From: Arachis hypogaea
Lineage: Eukaryota; Streptophyta; Magnoliopsida; Fabales; Fabaceae
Direction of reading: 5' to 3'
Length of the DNA stretch: 64,000 bases
Assembly (NCBI RefSeq): GCF_003086295.3
Contig: NC_092039.1
Span: forward strand, 64,860,649-64,924,648
Position 1 is the stretch's first letter. Every line of letters begins with the position of its first letter. Both the position numbers and the translations under genes were made by a program. Below the pieces are notes generated by a model. The model was given only the letters and a program-made list of their open reading frames with translations, searched no databases and was not told the origin of the DNA. Below, piece after piece: positions 31,767-43,863 of this stretch.

Positions 31767-34007
31767 GCCATGCTGAGGGTGCAATGTGCCCTTAATGAAA
31801 TTTTTGTGGAACACCAAACTTAGCATCCAACATTCATCCCTTAATTATTTTGGTGTGCAACACCAAACTTAGCTCTTTGCAATACGGAGAAATCTACTTA
31901 ACTCCTTTATTGAAATAACTGAGAAAGGAAAAACTACTGACTTGTAGCTGATGAATTTCTTCCTCTTCTTCCAGCTTGTTAAGAGGAATGACCTCAATGG
32001 TAAAGCGGAGCCAGTCAGTGCCCCCTTTCTTGGCCTCTTCCCAGCAAGCTTCCTTTTGTTAATTACTTGATTGAGCTTTCTTGCTGGTGGTCTAGCGGTT
32101 GGATTGCTTGTGGTTGACCTCTTCTTCTTTCTTGATATGTTCAATGGCAGCTTGGTCACAATCCTCTCTTTGGTGTTGTTGTTGGTTGCCTTCACTTCTT
32201 TGATTCCAAGACATGGTTGCTGTGTGATTATTGGAGTTTTATCTTCATCAAGATCCTTTTGAATTGATGGTTCAATGAGCCATTCATCTATGTAATTCTC
32301 TGTTTCACTTGAGTTTGGCCTTCTTTGATTGTCTTCCTTACGTTCTTGTTCCTCCACTTCCTTCTTTGCACTCAACATCTGGTTTAATAGCACTTTTATG
32401 GAGGAGGTTTGTTGATCTTCCCAAGATTTTTTTATCTCCTCTTCATATCTTCCAATCATGGATTCAAGTGCTGAGAAGTTTTGGTTCAGGGAAATTTGTG
32501 AGGGTTGTGAGTTTTCATGTTCCTTTGTCATCTCAAGTAGCTTCTGTGAGTATGCATTCTCAGGCTCAAATGCCTCCACAACCTCCTTCTCCATTAAAAT
32601 TTCACTCGATATAGGGACCTCTTCTTCCTCTTTTTCACTCACAATTTGTTCTTCACCCCTACCACTTGGCAATCCTGAATGTGTCCTCCTTTGCTCTAAA
32701 TGCCCCTCTATCTTCCTAAAGAGGAATTCTTGCTCTGTCCAGAATTATTTTTGTTCTTTCAAGAGTTGTTCTTGTCTTTACAATAATTTTCTGGACTTTT
32801 GAAGGGGATCTTCAACTGCTGGCTCAAGAGACGAAGGCTAAGAGTGATTTTGTGGACATGGATATGTTATGGTGAAGTTGTTTTGAGGGATATGGAAGGA
32901 GCATTGTGTTGAGAAATTCTGACATGAGAAATCAGGAGGTGGTGTTTTACTTAGTTCAAGAGCCTCTTCATTTTTCTCTTCGACCTCCTCCCTTGCACTT
33001 AACATTTGGTTTACCAGCACTTCTATATTTTTAAAGGAGTTCTCTTGTTCGTTCCAGGATATCTATGCCTCCCCCTCATATCTTTCAAGCATGGTCTCAA
33101 GCTTTGAGAGGCTTTGGTTCATGGGAGTTTGTGTGGACTGTATGTTTTGGAAGAAAGTTTGTGTCGAGGGATAGTTAGTTGATGAAGAATTTTCAGATGA
33201 AAAACTGGGAGGTGAGATTTGACAAATTTCCATGAATGAATTGAATGTTTGCTCAAGTGATGATGGCTCTTGATAAATAGGGTATGAACTGTCAAATGCT
33301 TTCTGGTTTTGATCCTCCCATCCCCAATATGAATCATTGTAGAATTCATCAAAGTGTGAATCATTTTTGTGGCATTAGGGGACAATCTTCCATGTATGTA
33401 TTGACAACACAATCAAACGATGATGTTTCTTGATGAGCAGTATACAAAACATTGAAATTCCCATCCCAGCCATAATTTATGTCAGTGTCATAACAATATG
33501 ACTCACTTTGTAGCTCTGGAAAGTAGTTTATTTCACTTGATTGTTCATACTCTCTCATTCCTTGTTGATATTCCCAGTCACCATGAGGATAATGGCCTAA
33601 ATCATCTTGTGGTAGGGGCAATATCTCATGAAATTATCTTGATCATTTTCTGAAGCATATCCCCATTGATTGGGTTGCTCAGAATCTGTTAATTCTTGGT
33701 GATACTCCCAGCCACTATTAGGATAATGAATTAAATCATATTGTGGTGGTGGGTAATATCCCATGAAATTTGTTTGATCAAAAGATGAATTGGATGCCTT
33801 TTGAATTTTGCAAAACACACCACCAATGAAAATTGAAATTTATGTCACAAGTGTGAATTTCTTAGTGAGGCAATAACTCAAACACCTTGGTATCAGCCTT
33901 AAACAAAAATTTAAAAGAAGAGAAACAAAGAAAATGCTTAATCTAAACTTATCACTCACTTAATCATTGTCAATCTATATCAATCCCCAGAAACGGCGCC
34001 AAAAACT
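31767..34007 (-). mobile_element. Element B, 5' internal part (right part)
   Basis: Minus-strand sequence from PBS to the C insertion. PBS at 33984-34001 (minus TGGCGCCGTTTCTGGGGA) has two changes from the standard. No gag or pol is recognisable; a broken ORF occupies the gag position. Two CTAAGTTTGGTGT motifs lie at about 31811-31822 and 31861-31873. Confidence 0.65.
31869..33830 (-). pseudogene. Broken ORF1 of non-autonomous element B
   Basis: Read in pieces on the minus strand: 33818-33597, 33621-33361, 33412-33119, 33020-32838 and the longest, 32672-31869 (267 codons). The first two pieces are Tyr/Gln/Asp-rich and repeat a unit (PPPQYDLIHYPNSGWEY, then PLPQDDLGHYPHGDWEY). The later pieces duplicate a coiled-coil-like unit (VLLNQMLSAKKEVEEQE and VLVNQMLSAREEVEEKN). 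The C-terminus is basic (KKKRSTTSNPTARPPARKL). It is not gag; composition and position recall ORF1 of F and H. Function unknown. Confidence 0.55.
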
Positions 34008-35567
34008 TGATGAGGGAAAAACGATTCCACACAAACTCACCGGCAAGTATACCGGGCCGCATCTAGTAATAATAACTCACAAGAGTGAGGTCGATCCCAC
34101 AGGGATTGATGGATCAAGCAACTTTAGTGAGGTGATTAGTTTAGTCAAGCTAACAGTGGTGAATTGGGTGAAAATGAAGCGACAGAAAGTAAATTACAAA
34201 GAATGTAGATTTGCAGAAACTTAAAGAGTAAAAAAAGTAAATTGCATCAAATGTAAAAGGAATTGGGTGCTGGGAAATTAAAGAAGACAGTAAATCTGAA
34301 CTCAGAATAATTGCAGAAGATGTAAATGTGCAGGAAAATAAATCAAGCTTAATGTGAATGAAAATTTGAAATTGCAAAAAGATAAAAGTGTATCAAACTA
34401 TGCTAAGCTCTTTGGAGTCTCTAATCCTCCAAAAGAGATCTGGAGTCTCTAATCCTCCAGCCTGAGCCTTCTATTCTATTCCTACTCCTACTGTGTGCTT
34501 CCCCTTTAAAATAAAACTGATGCCCTTTATATAGGCTTCCTGAACTACTAAAATGAAATTCAAATTCAAAACAAATTACAATTGAATGTAAAATTCCTAT
34601 TCTATATGATCCCTGTGCCTTTGAGTGATATCAATTAGGCTCTGCTTGCTTTGGTGTGTCAATGGGCTTGGAATTAGATTTAATTGAGCAGGGATTCACT
34701 TCCAGGAGAACGGAGCATTCATTAAGTGAGTGGAACGCTTTTATACCCACGCGTACGCGTCCTCTGCGCGTGCGTGTCCTTTTTTCCTTTTTTGCCCATC
34801 GACGCGTACGCGTCACCCACGCGTACGCGTTCCTTGCAGAGTTCTCTAAATGAGCGCAGCGTTCTCTAATCGAGCGCTCCCCACGCGTACGTGTCACCTA
34901 CGCGTACGTGTAGGTCTTCAAACATGCCACTTCCACGATGCCGCTCAGCCCACACTTGCGAGTCCTTCTTTAGGTAAGTCCCACCCACGCGTACGCGTTA
35001 TGCACGCGTACACGTCGATGGCTATAATTCCATTCCAATTTAAGTTTTGCTCGAAAACGCCCACTCATGCAATGTAGCGTTCTCTTTGTAATTGAATGCC
35101 AATCACATCAACGCATATGCGTCATGCATGCGTATGCGTGGGTCTTCAAAAATCCTTGCCTGATGCGTAAGCATTATATACGCGTGCTCGTCGTAGCGTT
35201 TTCGGGCTAAGAGCACTCTCCTTGTTTAAATCATGGGCCACGCTTTTAAAAGCGTGGCCTAAGGCTCCAAAACATGCTCAAAATTCAAAATGTGTCCATA
35301 ATTCTTCCATAATTCTTTTCCACCTATCATCAACCAAACAGGTACATCAAAGCCTTGGCATGATCATCAAATCTTGCATCATTCATATTATCAACTAAAT
35401 CTTGTGAGGAATTTAATGAGAAGGCATAAAATTACCAATGTTTGATTAAATCAAGACAAGCATGAAATTCTCAGGCAAACATTTACTTATTGCCTAAAAA
35501 TGCATGAAAACCAAGTGAAAACTAATGAAATAGGCTTGTAAAACTAGCCTAAGATGACTTGTTATCA
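34008..35567 (-). repeat. Element B 5' LTR
   Basis: 1560 bp; minus strand TGATAACAAGTCATC... to ...CCCTCATCA. TATA-like TATATAAAG on the minus strand at 34525-34533. Twin hairpin: plus 34040-34055 CCGG-CAAGTATA-CCGG and 34076-34089 CTCAC-AAGA-GTGAG. An ACGCGTACGCGT array lies at 34746-35200. Its start does not match the fragment at 18362-18628, which should be its partner. Confidence 0.75.
34746..35200. repeat. ACGCGTACGCGT palindrome array in LTR of B
   Basis: Units such as CCCACGCGTACGCGT, GACGCGTACGCGTC, ACGCGTACGTGT and CATGCGTATGCGTGGG repeat every 20-60 bp. Many C-to-T and G-to-A changes at CpG (for example CGCATATGCG near 35114) suggest decay of methylated sites. Confidence 0.8.
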
Positions 35568-35574
35568 CGTTGCA

Positions 35575-36336
35575 TGGTGCACGAAATTACAATCACACTT
35601 TTGCAACTCCACACAACTAACCAGCAAGTGCACTGGGTCGTCCAAGTAATAAAACCTTACGCGAGTAAGAGTCGATCCTATAGAGATTGGTGGCTTGAAG
35701 CAAGCTATGGTCATCCTGTAAATCTTAGTCAGACGGATTCAAATGGTTATGAGGTTTTGACAATTAAGAGATAAATAAAACATAAAATAAAATAAAGATA
35801 CTTATGTAATTCATCGGTGGGAATTTCAGATAAGCGTTTGGAGATGCTTTGTTGCTTCTGAACCTCTGCTTTCCTATTGTGTTCATCCAATCATGCGTGC
35901 TCCCTTCCATGGCAAGCTGTATGTTGGTGTATCACCGTTGTCAATGGCTACCATCTGTCCTCTCAGTGAAAATGGTCCAGGTACTGTTTCCGCACAGCTA
36001 ATCATCTGTCGGTTCTCACTTGTGTCGGAATAGGATCTCTCTATCCTTTTGCACACTGTCACTGCGCCGAACATTCGCGAGTTTGAAGCTCATCACAGTC
36101 ATCCCATCCCAGATCCTACTCGGAATACCACAAACAAGGTTTAGAATTTTCGGATCTCAGGAATGCTCTATTGTCAGGAGAGGCGAGTCAAATCCGTGGA
36201 TCAGAGACCCAAGAGATTATACTCCGGCTGTCGTCCAATGACTACATTGAACATCATGTAGACCGCTTGTGGTTATCAGGCACGTGGATCTTGGCTAAGC
36301 GAGTAACGAAGATAGTGGGTGATTGTCATGGGTCAC
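35575..36336 (-). repeat. LTR-D, left part (FIDEL-like, minus)
   Basis: Begins TGGTGCACGAAATTACAATC and follows FIDEL-like LTRs through the tail hairpins (CCAG-CAAGTGCA-CTGG near 35621). Interrupted at 36336 by solo LTR-E and resumes at 37999. Total LTR length 1626 bp. Confidence 0.8.
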
Positions 36337-37993
36337 TGATGAGCGGATAATTTGTACGCTTTTTGGCACTGTTTTTAGTATGATCTAGTTAGTTTTTAGT
36401 ATATTTTTATTAGTTTTTAGTTAAAATTCACTTTTCTGGACTTTACTATGAGTTTGTGTGTTTTTCTGTGATTTCAGGTATTTTTTGGCTGAAATTGAGG
36501 GACCTGAGCAAAAATCTGATTCAGAGACTAAAAAGGACTGCAGATGCTGTTGGATTCTGACCTCCCTGCACTCGAAGTGGATTTTCTGGAGCTACAGAAG
36601 CCCAATTGGTGCGCTCTCAACGGCGTTGGAAAGTAGACATCCTGGGCTTTCCAGCAATAGATGATAGTCCATACTTTGCCCAAGATTTGATGGCCCAAAC
36701 CGGCGTTCAAAGTCACCCTCAGGAATTCCAGCGTTAAACGCCGGAACTGGCACAAGAATGGGAGTTAAACGCCTAAACTGGCACCAAAGCTGGCGTTTAA
36801 CTCCAAGAGGAGTCTCTACACGAAAATGCTTCATTGCTCAGCCCAAGCACACACCAAGTGGGCCCGGAAGTGGATTTTTATGTCATTTACTCATCTCTGT
36901 AAACCTTAGGCTACTAGTTTTCTATAAGTAGGACCTTTTACTATTGTATTTTCATCTTGGTTCTTCTGGTTCCCTTTCTGGGACCGAAGCCAATGATCAC
37001 TATTGTTCTTATGTATTTTCAACGGTGGAGTTTCTACACACCATAGATTAAGGTGTGGAGCTCTGCTGTACCTCGAGTATTAATGCAATTACTATTGTTC
37101 TTCTATTCAATTCCGCTTGTTCTTGTTCTAAGATATCACTTGTTCTTCAACTTGATGAATGTGATGATCCGTGACACTCATCATCATTCTCACCTATGAA
37201 CGTGTGACTGACAACCACCTCCGTTCTACCTTCGATTGGGTGAATATCTCTTGGATTCCTGATACACGATGCATGGTTGATCGCCTGACAACCGAGTGCT
37301 CGCCTGACAAACGAGCCAGCCATTCCGTGAGATCAGAGTCTTCGTGGTATAGGCTAGAACTGATGGCGGCATTCAAGAGAATCCGGAAGGTCTAACCTTG
37401 TATGTGGTATTCTGAGTAGGATTCAATGATTGAATGACTGTGACGTGCTTCAAACTCCTGAGGGCGGGGCGTTAGTGACAGACGCAAAAGAATCACTGGA
37501 TTCTATTCCGGCCTGATCAAGAACCGACAGATGGATAGCCGTGCCGTGACAGGGTGCGTTGAACATTTCCACTGAAAGGATGGGAGGTAGCCACTGACAA
37601 CGGTGAAACCCTTGCTTGAGCTTGCCATGGAAAGGAGTAAGAAGGATTGGATGAAGACAGTAGGAAAGCAGAGAGACGGAAGGGACCGGCATCTTCATGC
37701 GCTTATCTGAAATTCCCACCAATGAATTACATAAGTATCTCTATCTTTATCTTTATGTTTTATGCGTTTATCACCATACCCATTTGAGTTTGCCTGACTA
37801 AGATTTACAAGGTGACCATAGCTTGCTTCATACCAACAATCTCTGTGGGATCGACCCTTACTCGCGTAAGGTTTATTACTTGGACGACCCAGTACACTTG
37901 CTGGTTAGTTGTGCGAAGTTGTGTTTATGCCATGGTGTTGAACACCAAGTTTATGGATTATTTGAGTTGTAGTGATCACAATTTCGTGCACCA
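36337..37993 (+). mobile_element. Solo LTR-E (FIDEL-like, plus), target duplication GTCAC
   Basis: Complete LTR from TGATGAGCGGATAATTTGTA to GTGCACCA, 1657 bp, with GTCAC at 36332-36336 and again at 37994-37998. No internal sequence. It lies in reverse orientation inside LTR-D. Twin hairpin at 37856-37871 (CCTTAC-TCGC-GTAAGG) and 37889-37904 (CCAG-TACACTTG-CTGG). Solo LTRs arise by recombination between the two LTRs of one element. Confidence 0.95.
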
Positions 37994-37998
37994 GTCAC

Positions 37999-38862
37999 CC
38001 CTTCATTCTGACTTAACTGAATTAGGAAAGAGAGTATATCTTGGACAAGAAGTAGGCATGAATTGAATGAGAAACAATAGTACTTGCATTAATTCATGAA
38101 GAATAACAGAGCTCCGCACCTTAATCTATGAGGTGTAGAAACTCCACCGTTGGAAAATACATAAGAGAGAAAGGTCTAGGCATGGCCGTGTGGCCAGCCT
38201 TCCAAATGTGAAAAATGGCATAAGCTCCCTAATACAATAGTAAAAAGTGCTATTTATACTAAACTAGTTACTAGGGATTATAGAAAATAAGTAACTAAGT
38301 GCAGAAATCCACTTTCGGGGCCTACTTGGTGTGTATTTGGGCTGAGCTTTGAAGCTTTCACGTGCATAGGCCATTCTTGGAGTTAAACGCCGGCTTGGAT
38401 GCTAGTTTGGGCGTTTAACTCCAGCTCTGGTGCCAGTTCCGGCGTTTAATGATAGAAATGGGTCTCTGGTGGGTGTTTGGCCACTAGTTTGGGCCGTCAA
38501 ATCTCGGGCAAAGTATAGACTTTTAGACATTGCTGGAAAGCCCAAGATGTCTACTTTCCAACTCAATTAAGAGCGTGCCAATTGGGCTTATATAGCTCCA
38601 GAAAATCTGCTTCGAGTGCAGGAAGTTCAGAATCCAACAGCATCTGCAGTCCTTTCTCAGCCTCTGAATTAGACTTTCGCTAAGATTCCTCAATTTCAGC
38701 CAAAAAATACCTGAAATTATAGAAAAACACACAAACTCATAGTAAAGTCTAGAAATGTGATTTTTGCATAAAAACTAATAAAAATATATTAAAAAGTAAC
38801 TAAAACATACTAAAAACTAGCTAAAAACAATGCCAAAAGGCGTATAAATTATCCGCTCATCA
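37999..38862 (-). repeat. LTR-D, right part
   Basis: Continues LTR-D after LTR-E: GCATTAATTCATGAAGAATAAC, GGCGTTTAACTCC palindromes (38389-38450), ending ATTATCCGCTCATCA. On the minus strand this is the LTR start. Confidence 0.8.
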
Positions 38863-39314
38863 CAACAGCAAACTTCAATTGTTGCTTTTCCCCATGCAAC
38901 CAAAAACAAAATAGATAAAAGGAAGAGAATATACAATAAATTTCAAAATATCAATGAAGCTTAGTTCTAATTAGATGAGCGGGACTAGTAGCTTTTTGCT
39001 TCTGAAGAGTTTTGGTATCTCACTTTATCCTTTGACGTTCAGAATGATTGGCATCTATAGGAACTCAGAATTCAGATAGTGTTGTTGATTCTCCTAGTTT
39101 AGTATGTTGATTCTTGAACACAGCTACTTATGAGTCTTGGCCGTGACCCTAAGCACCTTATTTTCCAGTATTACCACTGGATACATAAATGCCACAGACA
39201 CATAACTGGGTGAACCTTTTCAGATTGTGACTCAGCTTTGCTAGAGTCCCGAGTTAGAGGTGCCCAGAATTCTTAAGCACACTCTTTTTGCTTTGGATCA
39301 CGACTTTAATCACT
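38863..39314 (-). mobile_element. Element D, 3' internal remnant
   Basis: Minus strand: tract with AAGTTTGCTGTTG beside the LTR, a damaged hairpin (TTGCATGGGGAAAAGCAA, 38879-38898), then spacer sequence parallel to 21460-21790 of C. Cut at 39314 by element F. No gene. Confidence 0.7.
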
Positions 39315-40770
39315 TGATGCACCACTATTTCGTAGCACATCTTGTGCTTAATTGAGTAGATTTTATCCATTAATCTCACACTTATTCATTGAATTCGCAT
39401 GTTTTATATTTTTCTTCCTGATTTTGTGCTATAATTGAAAATAAGTTTTTTTGGTCTTAATTTAGCTAATTTTAATCCTCTCTCATTATCATTTGATGCC
39501 TTGATATGTGTGTTAAGTGTTTTCATAGATTGTAGGGCAGGAATGGCTTAGAGGATGGAAAGGAAGCATATAAAACTGGAAGGAATACAAGAAATTAAAG
39601 GAATTGCTAATGCTGTCAACCCTAACCTCTTCGCACTCAATCGGTCATAACACGAACTACAAAGGTCCAAATGAAGCAATTCCAGTTGCGTTGGAAAGCT
39701 AACATTTGGGGCTTCGCAATGATATACAATTTGCTATAGTGCCCATGCAGCTAGGTGATGCGCACGCGCACTTGACGGGCACGCGCACATTGGCGAAAAG
39801 TCCATCAACGCACACGCGCACCTGGCACGTACGCACGACATGTGCGACATACTGCAACTGGAGAAATCGCTGGGGGTGATTTTTGGGCTATTTTGACCCA
39901 GTTTTCAGCCTAAAAAACACAGATTAGAGGCTACAGAGTGGGGGAGTCAATCATTCACTTTCATTATTCATAATTTTAGGTCTCTAGGTTTTAGGATTCT
40001 TAGTTTTATGCTTTTGAGTTGGATATTACAAAGAGTTACTACCTTCGTGATGTTTTTATCAATCTCGTTTGTTTTTTATTTCCTTACTCTTTTATTTCCT
40101 ATTTGTTTCCATTATTTCTTGATTATTTTCAATTAAGTTTAATTGTCATGTCTTCTTTCTACTCCCTTCACATGAATGCGAATTTGGTATACATGTCAAT
40201 GAAGTAGGCTCCCAACTTGACTTTGGAGTTGATTAATATTTGAGAACCTTTAATTGGTAATTAGAAGTTGTTGGCCAGCTCTTTAGTTACTAACACTAAT
40301 CCTTCCCAAGGGAAAATATTAGGACTTGTGAATAGAAGTTGACTCCCTACTTGACTTTCCTTTAATCAGTAAAGGATAACCAAAGTAGAACAACAACCTA
40401 TTACTAATTAATTTTGGAAAATCAAATAAGGATAGAACTTTAGATTAACCTTCTCTTAGTCGACGTTTTTTATTTATTTTAATTACATAAAACCTCTTGT
40501 TAATTTTCATTGCTTCAATTTATAATCATTTATGTGCCCATTGCCCAAACTCCAAATTTCCCAGAAAAAATATAACCAATAATAAATACACCTCCCTGCA
40601 ATTCCTTGAGAGACGACCCGAGGTTTGAATACTTCAGTTATTATTTATTATGGGTTTGTTGATTGTGACAAATAATCTTTTGCACGAAAGGATTCTTGTT
40701 GGTTTAGAAGCTATACTTGCAACGAGAGTTTATTTGTGAAATTCTTTACCACGCAAGAAACCGTTTGTCA
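39315..40770 (+). repeat. Element F 5' LTR
   Basis: TGATGCACCACTATTTCGTA to CCGTTTGTCA, 1456 bp. Palindromic acidic-looking words GCACGCGCAC and CACACGCGCAC at 39765-39835. Near the end is GACGACCCGAGGTTTGAATACTTC (40614-40637 region), a form of the tail element also seen in H. Confidence 0.88.
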
Positions 40771-40773
40771 AAA

Positions 40774-40791
40774 TGGCGCCGTTGCCGGGGA
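40774..40791 (+). other. Primer-binding site of F
   Basis: TGGCGCCGTTGCCGGGGA, 3 nt after the LTR, intact. An intact PBS in an element without pol fits trans-mobilisation. Confidence 0.85.
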
Positions 40792-40919
40792 ATTACAAAC
40801 GTGTTCCTTATTATTGGTTATTGTAAATATTTACTTTTTTCTTGTTTTCTAGTTTTTGCTAGTTTAGGAATTAGTTACTTATTTTTTAATTGTTTTTATT
40901 TTTATTTTCTCTTATTACT

Positions 40920-42684
40920 ATGAGCTCTCACCCCTGTGGCTACGAGTGTGGTTATAATTATGTTGTAGGAAGAGGAGATTATGATGACAACGTACATCAA
41001 GGATGGGACAACCGAAGATGGGAGGAGCCATAGGGATTTGATCAACCCTCTTGGCAATAACCTCTACCATCACACTATGACCAAGAGCCATTCCAAGAAA
41101 CATATCAAGATGACGGCTATGGTGAGAACTCTTTTGATTATCAATAACCACCACCATACGCCTATGAACCCCTTCCTCAACATAATTTTAAACCACCATA
41201 CTTACAAGCACCTTACCACCAAACACCCTCACCCCAATCCTTACCCATCATACCAAGAGCCTTATGAGCCACACTTAGAACCACCACCTCAATATACACC
41301 ATCTCCATATCCTTATCAAGAGGAACCACCTCCGTGTTATGAGCCCTTTCTCCTAACAAATGAACCCTCCTATCCACCCCAAGACTCCATGGAGAACACA
41401 CTTACCTCTATCATTGGTCTCACCTCTAAACTACAAAATCTTATATCCCGCATGGACCAACCCTCTACCTCCAATATTCAACCCTCAAGCTTCACTGCAC
41501 CACCACCCTCCATGCAAGAATACCCATATCCATCAATCCAAGAGAAACACGATCCCAATTATGCTAGTGATATGGAACAAGAGAGAAGGGATCGCCTTAG
41601 GGTCGCAATGGATCGGTTACACACGGCCTTATTTCCAAAAGTGCAAGAGGAGGCCCTAAATGTGGAGGTAGGAGAGACCCTTGAAGATGAAAGAGTAGTT
41701 GAAGGGAGTTGTCATAGAAAGGAAATCATCAAGGGGGAGTACAATTTTATGCTAAAAGAACTGGATGAAGCCGCAATAGTTAAAGAGGAAGTGGTTGAAG
41801 ACTTAGGAGATGCGGAACCCCCATTGGAAGGTCGAGTCATAGAACCTCCTTCCAAGACGCTTGAAATTGATGTTGAGGAGGGTGTACAACCTCCAAGGCA
41901 TATCATGGTTGAAGACTTTGAGGAGGTCGAGAAAGAGATGGATTCAATCATTGATGAATCCTTATCTACAATTAAATCTTCTCCCATTAGACTTGACATG
42001 GAGATTAAGGAATAAGAAGCACAAACTCCCATGGCCTTGGTGAGCAATAAAGAAGAGATTGAATTGGAAGAAAGCTACCAAGAGGAAGAGGTTGAAATTG
42101 AAGAAGCTTGCAAAGAGGTGGAAGTTGTCAAGGAAGAGCTCAAGGGAATGGAGGTGGAAATCACCTTGCCAAAGTTGTTGGAGACCTCTCCTCCAAAGCC
42201 ATCACCATCCATTCCTTCATTCAAGTGGGTAAATCTTTCATCCCTAAGCTTAATTAGCCCACTTGAATATGCTTTGCTTGAGACAGATAGTCAACTTAGA
42301 GCTATTTATGGCGTTAAGAGTAAGAGGCGCATGGTTAGTGGTTGGAGTTGATAGGCAAGGTTCGATATGGTTGCATGCTCCAAGTTTAGATGCAATGACT
42401 GGTGTAGAGCTCGATCGAATGGATCTAAGAAGTTGTTTGGCCGCTTCAGTAAGAATTCAGATTACTTTTCACCCGGATGGAACAAAATTGCTCAACAAGA
42501 AGACGGGTGCAAAAGCAAGGTTTCGGACCCCGGAATTCATTCCAACAATCCATACATTTGGGGCCATGTCACTTGCTTTTACTTGCTTGAAGGTGTTTTG
42601 TGCCTAGTTTGGGACCCCGGAGGCTATTGGAATTACAAACATTGGTGGGGATTCCTGGACGAATTCAAGCACAAGCTGCCATGA
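40920..42684 (+). pseudogene. ORF1 of element F, broken
   Basis: Starts ATG 40920 (MSSHPCGYECGYNYVVGRGD), parallel to MNSHFGYEFGSNYVVGNESF in H. A TAG at about 41031 stops it where H reads TAT; frame breaks follow. Readable pieces: 41230-42015 (Pro/Tyr-rich YPSYQEPYEPHLEPPPQYTP, then acidic VEDFEEVEKEMDSIIDESLS), 42031-42351 (Glu-rich, then FKWVNLSSLSLISPLEYALL), 42367-42684 ending WWGFLDEFKHKLP. The ends match H, so the original was near 590 residues. No known domain. Confidence 0.75.
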
Positions 42685-42733
42685 CAAGGACCTCACCACA
42701 TGTCCAACTTAAGGACTTTAACTAAAAGTGCTA

Positions 42734-42751
42734 GGTGGGAGACAACCCACC
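42734..42751 (+). promoter_or_regulatory. Conserved post-ORF1 hairpin (F)
   Basis: GGTGGG-AGACAA-CCCACC, preceded by AAAGTGCTA, 49 nt after the ORF1 stop. Equivalent place to the post-pol hairpins of A and C although the ORF before it is unrelated. Confidence 0.65.
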
Positions 42752-43644
42752 ATGGTATGATCGTCCATTTTCATTCTTAGTTTTATTTTGTTTATTTTTA
42801 TTAGTGTTCATTCATTCATTCATTCTCCATCTTCACATGCATTCTGCATTTATAAAAAAAACGGGGGGATCGATGCGCCAGCGCCTAGTGCGCGTCTGCG
42901 TCCCTCATGGATGCGACTTGGGTTAGATTGAACAGAGAGTGGCGCGAGAGCTGGGCAAGCAACATGCCTTAGGCACAATCCCACCCACACGCACGCGTAC
43001 TGTACGCGTGCATGCCGTTTCCACTTTTGGAGACCAACGCGTCCGCACCCTTGGCGCATCTGCGTGGTTGGGAAAATTGGCGTAAAACCCTGTTTTGGCC
43101 AAAAGTTGTGCTGGCCTCGCGTTGGATTCGCGCTAGAGGCACCGCCTCGATCACGCGTCCGCGTCCCCTTTCATTTCTGCACATCCGCGCGTCCGCACGC
43201 AGTATGCGTGCGCGTCGCATGCATCGCCCAATTCCGCCCTCTTATTTCTTTCTCCCTACCTCTTTCTTCTTCCTTTCTCACTTTCTTCTCCTCCCCTCTC
43301 ATCCTTATTCCCCTTCTACTCTTCTATTTGTTACATTTGCATACTCGCATTCACGGCATTTCAACTTCATTGTTTCTTCTCCCTTTCTTTTCTATATTTG
43401 TTGTTCTCACATTCGTGCTAAAAATTTTCTTACTCAACTGTTGCATATTTCTTGCATTATTTGGGGTGCTCTTTGACTTGTTTGCTAATTAGTTTCCATG
43501 CCCTATGCTTTTATTATTTTCTCATTTACATGTGTAGCTACCATGAAGTTGAGAACCTTATTATTTGGGTTAGCCCACATATATTTTATTTCTTTTCATA
43601 TCTTTGCTTGTGGGTTATTTCCCTTCCTTTATCTCTTCTTTCAG
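42752..43644 (+). other. ORF1-ORF2 spacer of F
   Basis: CG-rich palindromic words (GCGCCAGCGCC, CACGCACGCGTACTGTACGCGTG, CGCGTCCGCG) at 42873-43215, then a T/C-rich stretch (43220-43400), ending at TTTCAG 43645, a good 3' splice acceptor, where H has the same sign before ORF2. Confidence 0.5.
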
Positions 43645-43645
43645 G

Positions 43646-43862
43646 ACGTTCACCAAGAGGGAAAAGGAATAGTTTCTAACTGGAGCAATAAACAAGTCTA
43701 CTACATAATCTTTGGAGAAAAGCATCAGTTGGAGCCACCCGTCCACTTGTACATCTTTGCATGCACCAAGGACGGTGCAATCTTTAAGTGTGGGGAGGTC
43801 GATACCGATCTCCGTGGGTTAGTCACTTTCTTCTCAACACCAATTTTTGTTTTTCTTTGTTA
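43646..43862 (+). pseudogene. ORF2 trace of element F
   Basis: GACGTTCACCAAGAGGGAAA aligns with the ORF2 start of H (GATGTCGGACAAAGGAAAAG): the ATG has become ACG. The frame then reads EGKGIVSNWSNKQVYYIIFG, leading to the hairpin at 43762. Some 1.2 kb present in H is missing. Confidence 0.45.
43762..43798 (+). promoter_or_regulatory. AGGA-loop hairpin, internal copy (F)
   Basis: TGCACC-AAGGAC-GGTGCA (43762-43779) followed by TTTAAGTGTGGGGAGG (43783-43798). The stem differs from all others here but pairs fully. Confidence 0.6.
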
Positions 43863-43863
43863 G

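Noticed and set aside
34631..35077. Arg/Thr-rich ORFs in the ACGCGT array of LTR-B
   Set aside because: Palindromic repeat read in several frames on both strands; no conserved product.
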